Source: Allacma fusca (Eukaryota > Arthropoda > Collembola > Symphypleona > Sminthuridae). From it: a stretch of DNA of 64,000 nucleotides. The notes beneath the pieces are model-generated. The model searched no databases. It worked only from the letters and a program-made list of their open reading frames with translations, and was not told the DNA's origin. Each line of letters opens with the position of its first letter. The stretch's first letter is position 1. The stretch is from NCBI GenBank assembly GCA_947179485.1, contig OX359247.1, positions 38,788,801 through 38,852,800 on the forward strand, given 5' to 3'. A program made the translations under genes and the position numbers. Shown here in pieces: positions 48,401 to 60,012 of the stretch.

Positions 48401-48848
48401 GAAAAAGAAGAAGAAGAAGGATGCATTGAAGAACCCTCCAGAAAAAGTTTTTTCGTTTATGCCTCATTCCGCAACGTCACCTGATTCCTTTGGAACTGAA
48501 ACAAAACCGATCTCTCCCAATGGAAATTTATCCAATAGTCCACTCACCCCAGTGTCCACACCCAAATACGAGGTGGATGCCGTTACTGTCAATCGCTTTG
48601 GGATCTTGGCAAGTCCGAGTACCCAGACGTTAAATAGCGTTGAAAGTGGCGTTTCACCCACGAATTCAAATGAAGGTTTAAATAATAAAAAATTGTTAGT
48701 TGAGTCTAGTGCCACCGCCACTGTGGCTACTAATGGTCACAAAAGTGCTGGTAGCGCTTCAAGTCTGGACAGTGCCAGCGGAAAATCTATCAAAGGAAGT
48801 AAGAAAATGAAATTGAAACAATTGATGCAGAATTTCTTTGAGAAGTGA
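45491..48848 (+). CDS. SUCO: SUN domain-containing ossification factor homologue (SUCO/Opt type)
   Basis: Exons: 45491-45510, 45662-46450, 46542-46850, 46953-47134, 47219-47539, 47654-48131, 48227-48848. Phases agree throughout, giving 906 aa. The first two exons together make a signal peptide ([17 protein letters not shown]). A long acidic low-complexity region leads to the conserved FSEWTKLQ, then the SUN-like domain typical of this family ([44 protein letters not shown] region; [19 protein letters not shown]). After a Ser-rich spacer come [20 protein letters not shown] and [15 protein letters not shown], then one TM (about 685-706, [20 protein letters not shown]) and a Lys-rich cytosolic tail. 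SUCO/Slp1 proteins reside in the rough ER/nuclear envelope and protect nascent membrane proteins in yeast; in vertebrates they support collagen output. The usual SUN position in mid-protein, not at the C-terminus, supports this subfamily. Confidence 0.93.
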
Positions 48849-48890
48849 TGGATGCTTTGTGATTTTTTAATCCATTGAGCCAGAAATATA

Positions 48891-48896
48891 AATAAA
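48891..48896 (+). terminator. Poly(A) signal after SUCO
   Basis: AATAAA 43 nt after the SUCO stop codon, the first such hexamer downstream. Confidence 0.55.
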
Positions 48897-50262
48897 TTAT
48901 TTTCAAGTACCTATTTTTCTTTATCTTCTTCCTCAACTCTTTAATTAATTGCAAATCAGCTGTGATCTGTGTTTAATTAACAAGCCTATTCTAGGAATAT
49001 TTTATTTTCAAAGGGTTTGTGCCCCACTCAGCTAAAAACGTTAGCAAGTTACCCAGTTGTAGACATTTTTAGTGCAGGGAATCGCTCTTAATATTTTAAA
49101 AAATATTAAAAATTAGGAAATGGGAATAATACGAAAAATGTATTTCGCAACACTAAAATTCGTACCTGGTTTGGTAATACTACATGAGTTTGTTAGTATG
49201 CAGTACTCCGTCCCTGCAAAATGGTTTAATTCAATTAACCGATCCTTTATAGCTTTATAAAAATAAGTTGAAAACTTATTGCAACATTTAGAAAACTCCC
49301 ATCGATGACCACTCATCGATAACGTCGTTGTTTATTTAATTTGTCTTACTCTTAATTCTTCACACACTAAACTCGGTCTGATCATGATCAAGAAGTCAAT
49401 ACCCAATTCACAACGTAGGATTTTAGGAATTGTAAGTTATTAAGTCGGATGGGCACAGTTCAGAGTACCATGACCTGATAAGCGAGTATGTATTGAATAA
49501 GTTAATGAATATAATTTACTCATGACTTTTAAAAGGCTTGAATTTTATCGAATGTATAAAGAAATGAATAATTAACTTTTGTGTAACTTCTACTAAACGA
49601 ACGTTGGTTTATAGCAACTTTTGCATTTATGAATTCAGACTTTTTAGTTTAATTATCTTTAAGGTTGTTGTACATAATATATAGTCGTATGAAACTACTC
49701 TACGTAATTATTGTTAAGTTAATTTTTATTTTGTATAATTTGTTTCCAAGATGTGAGTACACAGTAGTGCACTGAAATGTGTGCATGTAAGGTTGAAGGA
49801 AGAAAAAGCATGGTTCTGTCAAAAAACAGGTGTCGTTTCAATAAAGCCTATCGAAAATACTTTAAACACATAAATACGAGTATTTCCGAATCTTGATCGT
49901 AATAATTTTATATCGGTTTCCTGTTTCATAGAATCATTCACCGAGTAGGTAGCATTTCTGCATAGCTTCAACGGGAGCTTTTAACCCAGCAGACACCCAG
50001 CGTGAGAAAGTTTCACATGTTTTTCCATATGCACCGGAAATCAATTCTTTGGTCATTCATTGTCAGGTCACTGTGTTCAGCATGTTCTGCCATTTATCAC
50101 CTAAAGCCACATGTCATGCTCGGATATGCATTTGAACCTAATTTATTCAAAGTGTGCTATTAAATTAAATACTAACGTACATAGGTGGGCAAATGATGTC
50201 CGTTCGGGACCCTATCCGACAGGGCTGTAAAAGTAATACTCAAAACTCAAATGAAAAATGGT
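48897..50262. other. Gene-free stretch
   Basis: AT-rich sequence; no coding or repeat structure recognised. Confidence 0.35.
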
Positions 50263-51081
50263 AGACGGGTTTGTTTTTTTCAAAGCGGACAGTGACGAAA
50301 GTCACTTTTTTTAACAATATTTTCGTATAAGTACTTCAATGCAGAGCGATGTGAACAAAATTGTACACCAAATTTTTTTTTGTAAAAACGAGTTTGAAGG
50401 TCAAAAAACCGAAAAAAACCCGAAAACTAAAGTAATTTTTTACACCCATAATTTAATATTCAAAGACAAACTGCCTATCTTAAATTTTTTGTCGCAAAGG
50501 AAGGTCACCTCACGATTTTTTTCAGGATCAAGGCATTAATATTTCGGTTTTTTCAGAAAAATTACTATGTAAATTTGTTCACATTCAAGATTTTTTTTCA
50601 CTGCGGGCCCACTCTAATGTGATCATTTTTAGAAGCTTAAACGACGAGACTGCATTGGTACCACAATTTAAAATTTAAAAATGTGTCACATTAGAGTGGG
50701 CCCGTCTTCAAAATCGAGAAAAACCGAAACGGGTAATTCATATACATATACACATAAGGGGCCATGCAAGTGTATTTATACGTACACACGCAGGATTGTC
50801 TTGTGGAGGTGAGAGGCGCGCTGTCGTGCAGCGTAACGAGTATGCAGCCCTTACATGTACACAAACAACCGCATGACGCAGCTCCGCGTTCGTTCTTCCG
50901 TCACACAAAATAGTCCCACTTATTTCTTGTAATATTTTTTATATGATTGGTCCTACACCAATCAAAATTGGTGTGAGGGTTGACCACGATATTTGAAATA
51001 TATGTATGTACATTACATGTACTTTATTTTAAAAAAATATTCAACCTTGCACTGTCCGCTTTGAAAAAAACAAACCCAGAC
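50263..51081. mobile_element. DNA transposon remnant with 28-bp inverted ends and 4-bp flank duplication
   Basis: Inverted ends GGGTTTGTTTTTTTCAAAGC, continuing GGACAGTG, lie at 50267 and 51077 (one T-run difference). AGAC flanks both sides (50263-50266 and 51078-51081). An internal perfect 17-bp inverted repeat (GGGCCCACTCTAATGTG, 50605-50621 and 50687-50703) sits near the left third. No transposase frame is seen. A 4-bp duplication excludes hAT and TA-targeting families; superfamily is left open. Confidence 0.7.
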
Positions 51082-51343
51082 ATAAAAAACCATTTAAAGT
51101 TATACCTGTCCCCTGAAATCGTACATTTTTTCTAACCCAAGCCTTAACAGTCTTATTTTATCAAGTCAGGGGGGACAATAATAATATTGTCAGGACCAGA
51201 CTGGTTAATTTTTTATGCCAGCCTGTTCGTTATAACAAATTTTACGTCCTCATTGATTCAATAATTTTCTGCAAAAGTTTCCAAATGGGAGCCATAATAT
51301 TAAAACCAAAATTGTTTCCCATTTTTCAAAGTAAATAGATTAT

Positions 51344-51629
51344 GGAGTATATAACTTCTTATATTTATGGGGAAATAACATGTCGTAAATCCTACATAGG
51401 TGAAACATATAGACCGGTAAATATTAGACTTGAAGAGAATAGACGATAAAATCCTGCAGTGGCGAAACATTTGGAAAGAAATCCACATAATCACATTGAT
51501 TTCGAAAACCCAGAAATTACAACCAAATAACGTTTTCATTTACTTCGCAAAATGAAAGAAAGTCTGTGCATTCAGCATTATGACAGAAACCAGCTGACGA
51601 ACGTCAATACAGTACTAGTTTTAAGTTAA
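51344..51629 (+). pseudogene. GIY-YIG endonuclease remnant of a Penelope-like retroelement
   Basis: The frames read GVYNFLYL, then after a one-base shift TCRKSYIGETYRPVNIRLEE, stop, NPAVAKHLERNPHNHIDFEN, stop, LLRKMKESLCIQHYDRNQLT. The GVY..YIGET..R...R..E......VAKH...H.IDF order is that of the GIY-YIG domain fused to Penelope-like reverse transcriptases. At least one shift and two stops make it dead. No reverse transcriptase lies upstream. A TCTGACGAAGGGTACTACTG string at about 51803 may be its 3' tail. Confidence 0.65.
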
Positions 51630-52084
51630 ACAATACTTGACAGTCATTAATTCCTGACATTTCAACAATTTACAAAAAATTATAAAATAAGAAATTATTG
51701 AATAATTTGAATTTAATTTTTTTAAATCAAATTTTATCGTAAGAATAACACAGTACCAATAGTAGATTATGTATTTTTACGGTGTAGATTTCATTGTGAA
51801 TCGTCTGACGAAGGGTACTACTGACTGTACTTGAAAGCTTGCGGATACTAAATATTTTTGTTAATTTATCCACACGTAAACCCAAAATGATTCCTTTAGT
51901 ATTATTCTAATTTTGCAGCTCTGAAAAAATTAGTTAATACCCTTGAAATTCATTACGCGAATAACTGCTTAAATTCCTTCAAAAACCCTTCATAACTTGG
52001 AAATATTTGTGCAACTCGCAGAAATTTATATTATTTTCTTTAACTCATCTTTTTTAAATATGCACTTATAATTATTATTATTGT
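51630..52084. other. Gene-free stretch after the Penelope-like remnant
   Basis: Mostly AT-rich. The segment about 51800-51850 resembles a retroelement tail as noted for the preceding feature. Confidence 0.35.
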
Positions 52085-52595
52085 AGATATTTTTGCTTTA
52101 GTATAAATTACATATTATAGACTATTCTGCTTTTAGTGAAAAAAACATCTAGACCATTTTATTTTTAGTGAAGGCTGCATACAGACATTAGAGGTTTTGC
52201 TTTTAGCAAAACTCCATATTATCAATTTTGATTTTAGTAAAAATTCCATCTAGCTCCTTTCGCTTTTAGCAAAAATTTCATCCAGTCCTTCTTGCTTTTA
52301 GTAAAAATGTCATTCAGTCCTTCGTGCTTTTAGTAAAAATGTCATCCAGTCCTTCTTGCTTCTAGTAAAAATGGCATCCATTCCTTCTTGCTTTTAGGAA
52401 AAATCGCACCGAACATAGTTTCATTTTTGTGTAAATTTAGTACCTAACGTAGCTTGCTTTTGTAGAAATTTTGAACCTAATATACTTTGCTTAAGAATAA
52501 ATTACACCTATGATACTTTGCTTTAACAATAAATTGCACCTATGATACTTTGCTTTAACAATAAATTGCACCTATGATACTTTGCTCCTAAAATC
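52085..52595. repeat. Degenerate tandem array with a 32-bp period
   Basis: About fifteen units of roughly 32 bp. The left ones carry TTGCTTTTAGTAAAAATGTC followed by CATCCAGTCCTTC. The right three are nearly identical AAATTGCACCTATGATACTT followed by TGCTTTAACAAT. Similarity decays leftward, so amplification is most recent at 52485-52575. Confidence 0.85.
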
Positions 52596-52662
52596 ACAAA
52601 TGCATCCAGTTCAGTCTGCATCTTCACCGCTGCTATGAAGCTATAGTAGTAAAGTCCTATTA

Positions 52663-53529
52663 GTACGGATCAGTGCCTGTCATGGGAACGGGTCACACCC
52701 GGGTGTTTGGGTGCAGGAACGGGAACGGGTATGATATGGGTGCAAAATGTTTTCACCCAAAAGTGTGGGTACAGGTTTGGGAACCAACCTTTCCCATTAT
52801 AGTATGTGGGAACAGGAACCCATATGGGAACGGGTGCAATACAGGCTGAATGGGATCTGTACCCAACAGGAACGGGAACGGTATGCTCAAAAACCCGTTT
52901 CTGTTCATGCGTACCCGTGTACAGAGCAATCTTGCGAGCGTAACGATAATTACATGATTGATTTGTTTTGGTGTGGTGTGACCGACTATTTTTGTGTCGT
53001 TGTTGTAGTTTAGAGGCAAACGCTCTTTGTTTGAACAGATCATCCCACGTCGAATGTTGAATTGAAATGTGACAATAAAAATTAATTATATGCGTATGTT
53101 GTGCTTAGCAGTTGTAAGGTGACTTAAAAATTACAAAATTAATTACCTAAGTAAAATGAAATATAACAAATAGAATGAGTGGAATTGTGTGTATCCATTG
53201 TTAGCAAAAATTGAAACAATAAGTATATATGTATAATGTATAACTTTTATCCTTGAATATATGAACTTCCGTTTCGGGTACGGGAACGGGTTCCAGGGTT
53301 TTGGGTACGGGTTTGGGTGCACCCAAAATTATTTTTTTGGAACAGGAACGGGAACGGGTTTGGGTGCTATAATTTTAAAAATTTCGAGTCTGGGTGCGGT
53401 ACTTTTGTTCACAAGATTTCGGGTGCAATTTGGGAATTGGGTTCTGCCTTGTACCCAAACCCGAACTGTGGGAACGGGAATGGGAACGGGGACGACTTTT
53501 CTGTTCCCATGACAGGCACTGGTACGGAT
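52663..53529. mobile_element. Non-autonomous hAT-like element, GGGAACGGG/TTGGGTGC word family
   Basis: The element spans 52671-53521 with exact duplication GTACGGAT (52663-52670 and 53522-53529). The inverted ends CAGTGCCTGTCATGGGAAC are identical over 19 bp. GGGAACGGG, GGGTGCA and CCCGTTCC words fill about 230 bp at each end around an AT-rich centre. Perfect ends and duplication suggest it is the youngest of the group here. Confidence 0.93.
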
Positions 53530-54189
53530 CAGTTTTTGCCAGACAGTAAAGTAATGACAATTTTGTCAAAGGGAGATAATAAAAAGTAGTTTCCTACATA
53601 AACTAAAGTTTGCCGGAGCTTGCCCACCTCTGCCAATGCAATGTTGCAATTCCACACAAACGATACTGTACAGACACATCACATGATAAGCCGCCAGGGT
53701 TTGGGTTTATACTTCTATCTAGCCCCAGTGATTGGGAAAGGGAAAAAGTGCCTACACAGACTACACACAACACACATAGACTCACTCTATGTCATAGAGT
53801 GCACGTACAATTAGTCATTCTGTCACTATACACATACTTACACGAACAATTTACTACTGGCGAGTGGAACGAAACACATTTTTGTTAAAGTGTAACATAG
53901 TAGTGATCCGAGCGGATATAGATTATCACTCGTCATTATTCCCTATCTTTTAAAGGATAAATACATTAAAAATACTCTATACTTTTGACATTTGTAAGTT
54001 TGATGACAGACTCACATGTATATCACTACTAGTTGGGTTCACTTGAACTTCCTCGACGGACTGTTGAGCATAGAGGCAGCCGGACTGAAAGTGTCATAAT
54101 AACGACATTAACTCTTGACGGAATTGTGACTATAGTGTAACAGGAATATCTGACCTCCGTTGGATCAAGACTTTTTGCAAAGGTTAAAA
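53530..54189. other. Upstream region of the SNX5/6 gene
   Basis: No coding exon. It presumably holds the promoter and 5'UTR of the gene starting at 54190. Confidence 0.35.
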
Positions 54190-56936
54190 ATGATGGTGGG
54201 TACATTTTTTTAGTTATTAATTTCTATGTCCAAAAATTAGCAACCAGTGGCCACAAGGGGCGTTGACCGTACTGGTGCTCATTAGCTTCTCATGGGTTTT
54301 GTATGTTTAAAGGAGTTGGATGGACGTGTGGAGTCATTAATGAGATTTTGAGTACATGGAATGAGTTTAAATTAAGAGTTGGGATTTAATGCCACGTCTT
54401 GGAAATTATAGGGCGGCGGTGGAGGTGACACCAAACCGGCGGGAGACGACGTTTCGGAATCGGGGGACCAAATTTTAAATGTAGATATATCGGATGCTTT
54501 AAGTGAAAGGGATAAAGTCAAGTTTACGGTTCATACGAAGGTAAGATGCTTTTGCTCAATTTGGACTTTAATTAATAAATCATTTCATGAGGTTTGATGA
54601 TGGGTAATTTGTAAATTATCTGTGTTCGAAGTTTATTTGAATTGTGTTGTTTGATGTTATTTGGGAGGGTATCTTTCCTTTTATGTATGTGTAGATTACG
54701 GATTGTGTGCGTGATGGTAAATTACAGGGTGAGTCATGACTGACTGCTCTGTGTGTATTTGTTGATATAGTGGGTATTCTAATTGAGTGCATATTGTTGG
54801 GTTTGTGTTTGCAGACAAATATTCCAGATTATCAGAAAACTGAATTTAGTGTGGTTAGACAGCATGAAGAGTTTGTCTGGCTTCATGATCGATTCGAAGA
54901 AAATGAAGAGTACGCAGGATACATCGTAAGTTGTCTCTAATCTTCTGTGTATTTTGTATGAAGGGATGACATGCTTACCTTATTTTGTTTGCTTGCACAA
55001 TCAGGTGCGAATCACGTTTTTGTGTTCGGAATTAAGAGTGTAGGGCTGGGTTCTTTTGTGTGCTGGCACTCAGGTTAAGTATCTACTGTTTGATGTTTAG
55101 ATTCCTCCAGCACCACCCCGTCCTGATTTTGATGCTTCTCGGGAAAAACTACAGAAACTTGGAGAAGGGGAAGGTACTATGACGAAAGAAGAGTTTACAA
55201 AAATGAAACAAGAATTGGAAGCGTAAGTTTTGTTATGTGTTTAGTATGATAATGTGGAATGAAATTGAGCAGGATGTCCATGTTCCGGGAGTAATAAAAT
55301 AAATTGAAATATTTTACAATGTAAATGGGCGAGCTTCCTGGCACATTCTCAATACTGCTGGAAGATTCTGTAGGGTATTTTATTTTGTTTCAGGGAATAT
55401 CTTGCGACGTTTAAAAAGACGGTAGCAATGCACGAAGTATTCCTGACGCGACTTGCAAATCATGTTGTATTCCGTAGTGATCATAACTTTCGCGTTTTCC
55501 TGGAGTATGACCAAGAGGTATTTATTTTATTGCATGTGCATTCGAGGTAGTTGTAATAATGTGTATAAATATGTACGTATGTGCACAACGCACGGATGCC
55601 TTTTCATTTTTATAGCAAACGCGAATCATGTTGAGCCAGCTTTATCGTTTAATGTTTTTCTTTTCCAAAGTTATCAGTTCGAGGGAAAAACAAGAAAGAA
55701 TATTTTGGAGGGATTGTGAAACACTTTGGTCAGACAACAGATGAATATGTGCTTTCATTCACACAAAAGGACGTTGATGAATTTTTTGATAAAGAGAGAA
55801 CTTTTATATTCCAACTCTACAATCTTCTCAAGGACTCTACCACAAAATCCGATAGATTGACTGCTGTTCATAAATCAGTGGCAGACTCTCACATTCGTAT
55901 ATATCTGGATATCATTCAGTTGGCAACAATTGATAATAATGAGCTGGAAAAATTTCTTACCAAGTTTGCTGAAACAATGGAGAAAGTTAGGGTAAGGATT
56001 CTTTCTGATAATCAGTACTCATCTTACTATTTATTTGTATACTACTACTTTATTTTTATTCATGTTCTGCAATTATATTAAAAGAGAAGAATTATGTGTG
56101 CTTATATATTGAATTATTATAGTATAAATATTATGTGGTATCCTGATGTGATCAAGTTGAGTGGCACGATATATTATCCAAATGTTTACAGAAAGTAGAA
56201 AATCGGGTAGCTTCCGATGAAGATTTGAAGTTGTCCGATACATTACGGTACTACATGAGGGATGCTGCCGCTGCTAAAGATCTGTTATATAGACGAAGAC
56301 GCTGCTTGGCTAACTATGAAAATGCTAATAAGGCTTTAGATAAAGCAAGGGCCAAAAATCGGGACGTTTCTTCGGTAAGTCAGTAAATCTTCAAATATTT
56401 GTATTCATCTATTCCGTCCTGTCTAAATGAACTCATAAATGTCACAAATATTATTCCCACATGCTAAAAACAGAATTTGGAGGTGATTGATGTGAGTTCG
56501 CGTGTTTCTAAAATAATATTGGAAACTTTTATCAAATTTTTAGTAAACATTGTACTATTTCCTTTTCGACTCAACACTAACTGTAGACGTTTCAACTAGA
56601 AGTAGATATCCTTATTACGTTATCTCTGTAATTTCGTGCTTTCCTTCTAAAGTCTTGTAATTGTAGTAGGTATCTAACAGGAAACCAGTACAAAAAATCT
56701 TGAATGACTTATCTTCATAATTTCCCTGAAAACAGGCCGAGTCTTTTCAACAGTCATCATGTGCCCGGTTCGAGCAACTATCTGACAAGGCAAAGGAGGA
56801 ATTGCAACAGTTCAAAGTACGACGTGTCCAGGCTTTCAAAAAGAATTTGGTGGAGTTGGCGGAGTTGCAAATCAAGCATGGCCGTGCTCAGTGTTCCATT
56901 ATAAGTCAGGCCTTGCAGGGTCTTGCTGAAGCGTGA
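54190..56936 (+). CDS. SNX6: Sorting nexin 5/6/32 homologue (PX-BAR retromer-associated)
   Basis: Exons: 54190-54195 (ATGATG only), 54412-54540, 54815-54925, 55101-55222, 55394-55517, 55671-55991, 56192-56374, 56736-56936; all phases agree, 398 aa. A short Gly-rich N-terminus leads to [20 protein letters not shown]. The PX domain follows ([37 protein letters not shown] with the extended helical insert of this clade; VFLEYDQE). A BAR domain follows ([55 protein letters not shown]). SNX5/6 pair with SNX1/2 to bend endosomal tubules in retrograde transport to the Golgi. SNX6 and SNX5 are not separated reliably from this sequence, though the MM start and overall length resemble SNX6. Confidence 0.95.
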
Positions 56937-57921
56937 TAATAATTATTACTATGCTATTTTGCGTGATTGTACTACTACTACTGCTATATATCATGTTGTC
57001 AATCTTTGTACTTGCCTTGATCAAAACCGGCAACAAATCCCCAATCTATACCAAGTAGTTATGATTTGGTAATTCATTTATTTTGATTCCTTCAGTAATA
57101 TAAAAACATACATACTATGTAATAATTATACCTAAGTCGTCACCCAATGTCCAATCCACACCAAATGGGGAAAATAATGTCAATCATTCGTCTATATTTT
57201 CATCTGTATATTACAGTTTATTCATACATTTGTATTCAGTTAGCATTCGATGATACTTGTCGGTCCTAAAAGTTATTTACGTAAAAATAAATAATTATGT
57301 ATACGCTAAAAGACTATTTCCACCGTCAAGTTTTGATACACTACATCACATATTCGCTGAACGTCAGCATAATAACAATCGGAAATACCTTATTCAGTTA
57401 TTACACGATAGCGTACAAGTGCAACTCATCATTTAAAGATCGTGGAACATTCGTAGAAAGTTTAAGTAAAAATAATATTTGAATAATAAACTATATGGTT
57501 GAATGCTCTAAATCAATCTCTGGTCTCCAAATTCTGACTTACGATCAGTAACTCTAACGCCTGCGAAGTTTAGGAGGGAAACTTCGAAACAGAACTTGTC
57601 AATAAATTATTTTTCCCGGAAGTTCCGATTACGTCTAATCCAACACCGACAAAAATTATTGCAATTTGACCTTTGATATTGAAATTAATTATAATATAAG
57701 ATTGCAAGTGTCTTCAACGTATTTTTCCCAAGGCTGGTAAGCTGTTAACTTTCTGGCATTATTATAAGCAGATTATTAGCTATAGTATCATCTTTAGTAT
57801 TTATAATGAATAATATTTGTTTATTTTTAATTATTTTGTTGTTACCTTACTATTATAGTGGATCCAGGCTTCAGGTTAGCCTCACAGTCAAGAAAGGCAA
57901 AGTCCTCGTCAAAAAGGCAGA
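56937..57921. other. Intergenic region between SNX5/6 and DHX35
   Basis: AATAAA at 57286-57291 is a plausible SNX5/6 poly(A) signal. A polypyrimidine-like TTATTATAG|TGGATCC just before 57860 may be the acceptor of a 5'UTR intron of DHX35. Confidence 0.45.
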
Positions 57922-60012
57922 ATGGACAATCCCAGCTCACAGCAAACCCCAAAGCTTCGGTTTATGAAACCATCCGAGGATATAACTTGGGAGGAAGACA
58001 AACCAGATATTGAGCCAACAAATGAAACTACCTTCATATTCAATCCTTATATTTCCCTGTCTCTCCTGCAACAGCGTCAACGTCTCCCGGTGGCTAAATA
58101 TCGTGAGGATGTCCTGTACCTCCTTGAAACCCATCAAGTGGTGGTTCTAGTTGGTGAAACCGGGAGTGGAAAGAGTACTCAAATACCGCAGTTCCTTGTT
58201 GAAGCGGGTTGGACCTCGGATGGAAAAATAATTGGAATTACCCAGCCGAGAAGGGTTGCAGCCACATCCTTAGCGTCTAGAGTTGCAGATGAGTCCGGCT
58301 CAATTTTAGGTGATGAAGTAGGCTACTCGATTCGGTTTGATGACAAAGTCGACCCACAGAGGACACGTATTAAGTACATGACAGAGGGGATCCTTATCCA
58401 AGAAATGATGGCTGATCCTCTACTTCGTTCCTATTCTGTGATCATGTTAGACGAAATTCACGAGCGAACCCTCAACAGTGACATTTTGATGGGCCTTTTA
58501 CGAAAAATTATTAAAAAACGGAAAGATTTGAAATTAGTAGTATCGTCTGCAACTGTGGACGCAGAAGAGTTGAAAAGTTTTTTTAATACCAAAACCGCCT
58601 CCGAAGGAAGGGGAAAAAAGGACACTGGCGTTATTCTGTCCATGGAAGGTAGATCGCATCCTATTGAGATTTACCATAGCTTGGAGCCAGTCCCAGATTA
58701 TATTCGGGAAACAGTGGAGACTGCACTAAAAATTCATGAGACCGAAGGACCCGGAGATATCTTGGTATTCCTCACGGGTCAAGAAGAAGTGGATAGAGCA
58801 GTGACTTTAATGGAGGAGAATAAATCAAGATCACGGGGACGGAGCAAGCTTGAACTCTTAATTCTTCCAATGTATGGGTCCTTGCCACCCCGGGACCAAC
58901 TCAAAGTATTTCATTCAACTCCGAGAGACAATAGAAAAATTGTTTTTGCGACTAATATTGCTGAGACTTCCATTACAATCCCTGGAATTGTATATGTAAT
59001 TGATTGCGGTTTTGTAAAAATGCGATGGTTCAATCCTGACACATTTACAGATTCTTTAGTAGTAGTTCCAATATCCCAGGCCTCGGCTACCCAAAGAGCA
59101 GGAAGGGCTGGAAGAGTCCGACCTGGGAAAGTGTACCGACTCTTCCCGGAATCCGAGTACAATAAGCTCCCAAAGTGCTCTCCACCCGAAATACAAAGAA
59201 TGGATTTATCTTGTGCTATTCTGAAACTTAAAGCGCTAGGAATTGATAATATTGTCCATTTTAATTTCCCTTCCCCACCCCCACCCAAAAATCTAGTCTC
59301 GGCTGTGGAACTACTATTCGCTCTGGGAGCTTTGGATGGACAAGGCGACTTGACTAAGCCAATTGGCGAACAAATGGCAGAGCTCCCCATGGTACCCACC
59401 TTTTCAAAATTAATCCTATCTTCTGGAGAATTTGGTTGCTCTGAAGAAATCATAACGATCGTAGCGATGCTTCAAGTGGAGTCCGTTTTTCAAACACCTT
59501 TTGGTCAGCTGGCTGCAAAAGCCAGGATAGAGAGACGCAAGTTTGAAGTTGGGGAAGGAGACCTCATCACATTACTAAATGTATTCAATGCTTTCATGAA
59601 GAGCGGAGGGTCGAAACAGTTTTGCAATAAACATTTCCTTCATTACAAGAGACTGAAGAGGGCTTTGGAACTTCGCAACCAGATGATGAAGACTTGTTCC
59701 AAATTAGATATTCCTCTGGTTTCCAGCGGTTACGATACTGAAGCCGTCCTCAAGTGTATTACGGCTGGTTTCTTCCCCAACGCTGTATATCTTCACTACA
59801 CTGGGGTCTATCATACTGTGAGAGGTGACCAACCAGTTCATATTCACCCCACTTCTGTTCTTTACACTTTACCCCAGCCTCAGTGGATGGTTTTTGCCGA
59901 GATAATTCACACTAATCAAATCTATGTTAGGGATTTGACTGTTGTCAAACCAGAGTGGCTGAAGGAGGCTGCTCCGCATTTCTACACTACTATCACAGAA
60001 AAAAATCATTGA
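57922..60012 (+). CDS. DHX35: DEAH-box RNA helicase DHX35
   Basis: Single-exon CDS of 696 aa, close to the usual 703, for a nuclear RNA helicase found in late spliceosomal complexes. Motifs: Walker A GETGSGKSTQIPQ (about residue 79), TQPRRVAA, Walker B as DEIH (LDEIHERTL, about 177) in place of DEAH, SAT (about 208), FLTGQEE, TNIAETSITI, and QRAGRAGR (about 391). The helicase-associated winged-helix/HA2 region and OB-fold follow (FPSPPPPKNLVSAVELLFAL; GCSEEIITIVAMLQVESVF; AGFFPNAVYLHYTGVYHTV; IHPTSVLY). The N-terminal FNPYISLSLLQQRQRLPV matches the family start. The AAIH-type change (Ala to Ile) in motif II also occurs in DHX9, so activity is probably kept. Lack of introns among intron-rich neighbours could reflect an old retrocopy, but there is no decay. 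Confidence 0.95.
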   Translation: MDNPSSQQTPKLRFMKPSEDITWEEDKPDIEPTNETTFIFNPYISLSLLQQRQRLPVAKYREDVLYLLETHQVVVLVGETGSGKSTQIPQFLVEAGWTSDGKIIGITQPRRVAATSLASRVADESGSILGDEVGYSIRFDDKVDPQRTRIKYMTEGILIQEMMADPLLRSYSVIMLDEIHERTLNSDILMGLLRKIIKKRKDLKLVVSSATVDAEELKSFFNTKTASEGRGKKDTGVILSMEGRSHPIEIYHSLEPVPDYIRETVETALKIHETEGPGDILVFLTGQEEVDRAVTLMEENKSRSRGRSKLELLILPMYGSLPPRDQLKVFHSTPRDNRKIVFATNIAETSITIPGIVYVIDCGFVKMRWFNPDTFTDSLVVVPISQASATQRAGRAGRVRPGKVYRLFPESEYNKLPKCSPPEIQRMDLSCAILKLKALGIDNIVHFNFPSPPPPKNLVSAVELLFALGALDGQGDLTKPIGEQMAELPMVPTFSKLILSSGEFGCSEEIITIVAMLQVESVFQTPFGQLAAKARIERRKFEVGEGDLITLLNVFNAFMKSGGSKQFCNKHFLHYKRLKRALELRNQMMKTCSKLDIPLVSSGYDTEAVLKCITAGFFPNAVYLHYTGVYHTVRGDQPVHIHPTSVLYTLPQPQWMVFAEIIHTNQIYVRDLTVVKPEWLKEAAPHFYTTITEKNH

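Noticed and set aside
52085-52595. Regular 32-bp spacing considered as a CRISPR array
   Set aside because: The genome is eukaryotic, the units are contiguous without unique spacers, and no cas genes exist.
52747-53589. Several 80-96 aa frames on both strands
   Set aside because: They follow the GGGAACGGG words of the 52671-53521 element.
58911-59453. 180-aa - strand frame inside DHX35
   Set aside because: Antisense shadow of a highly conserved helicase coding region.
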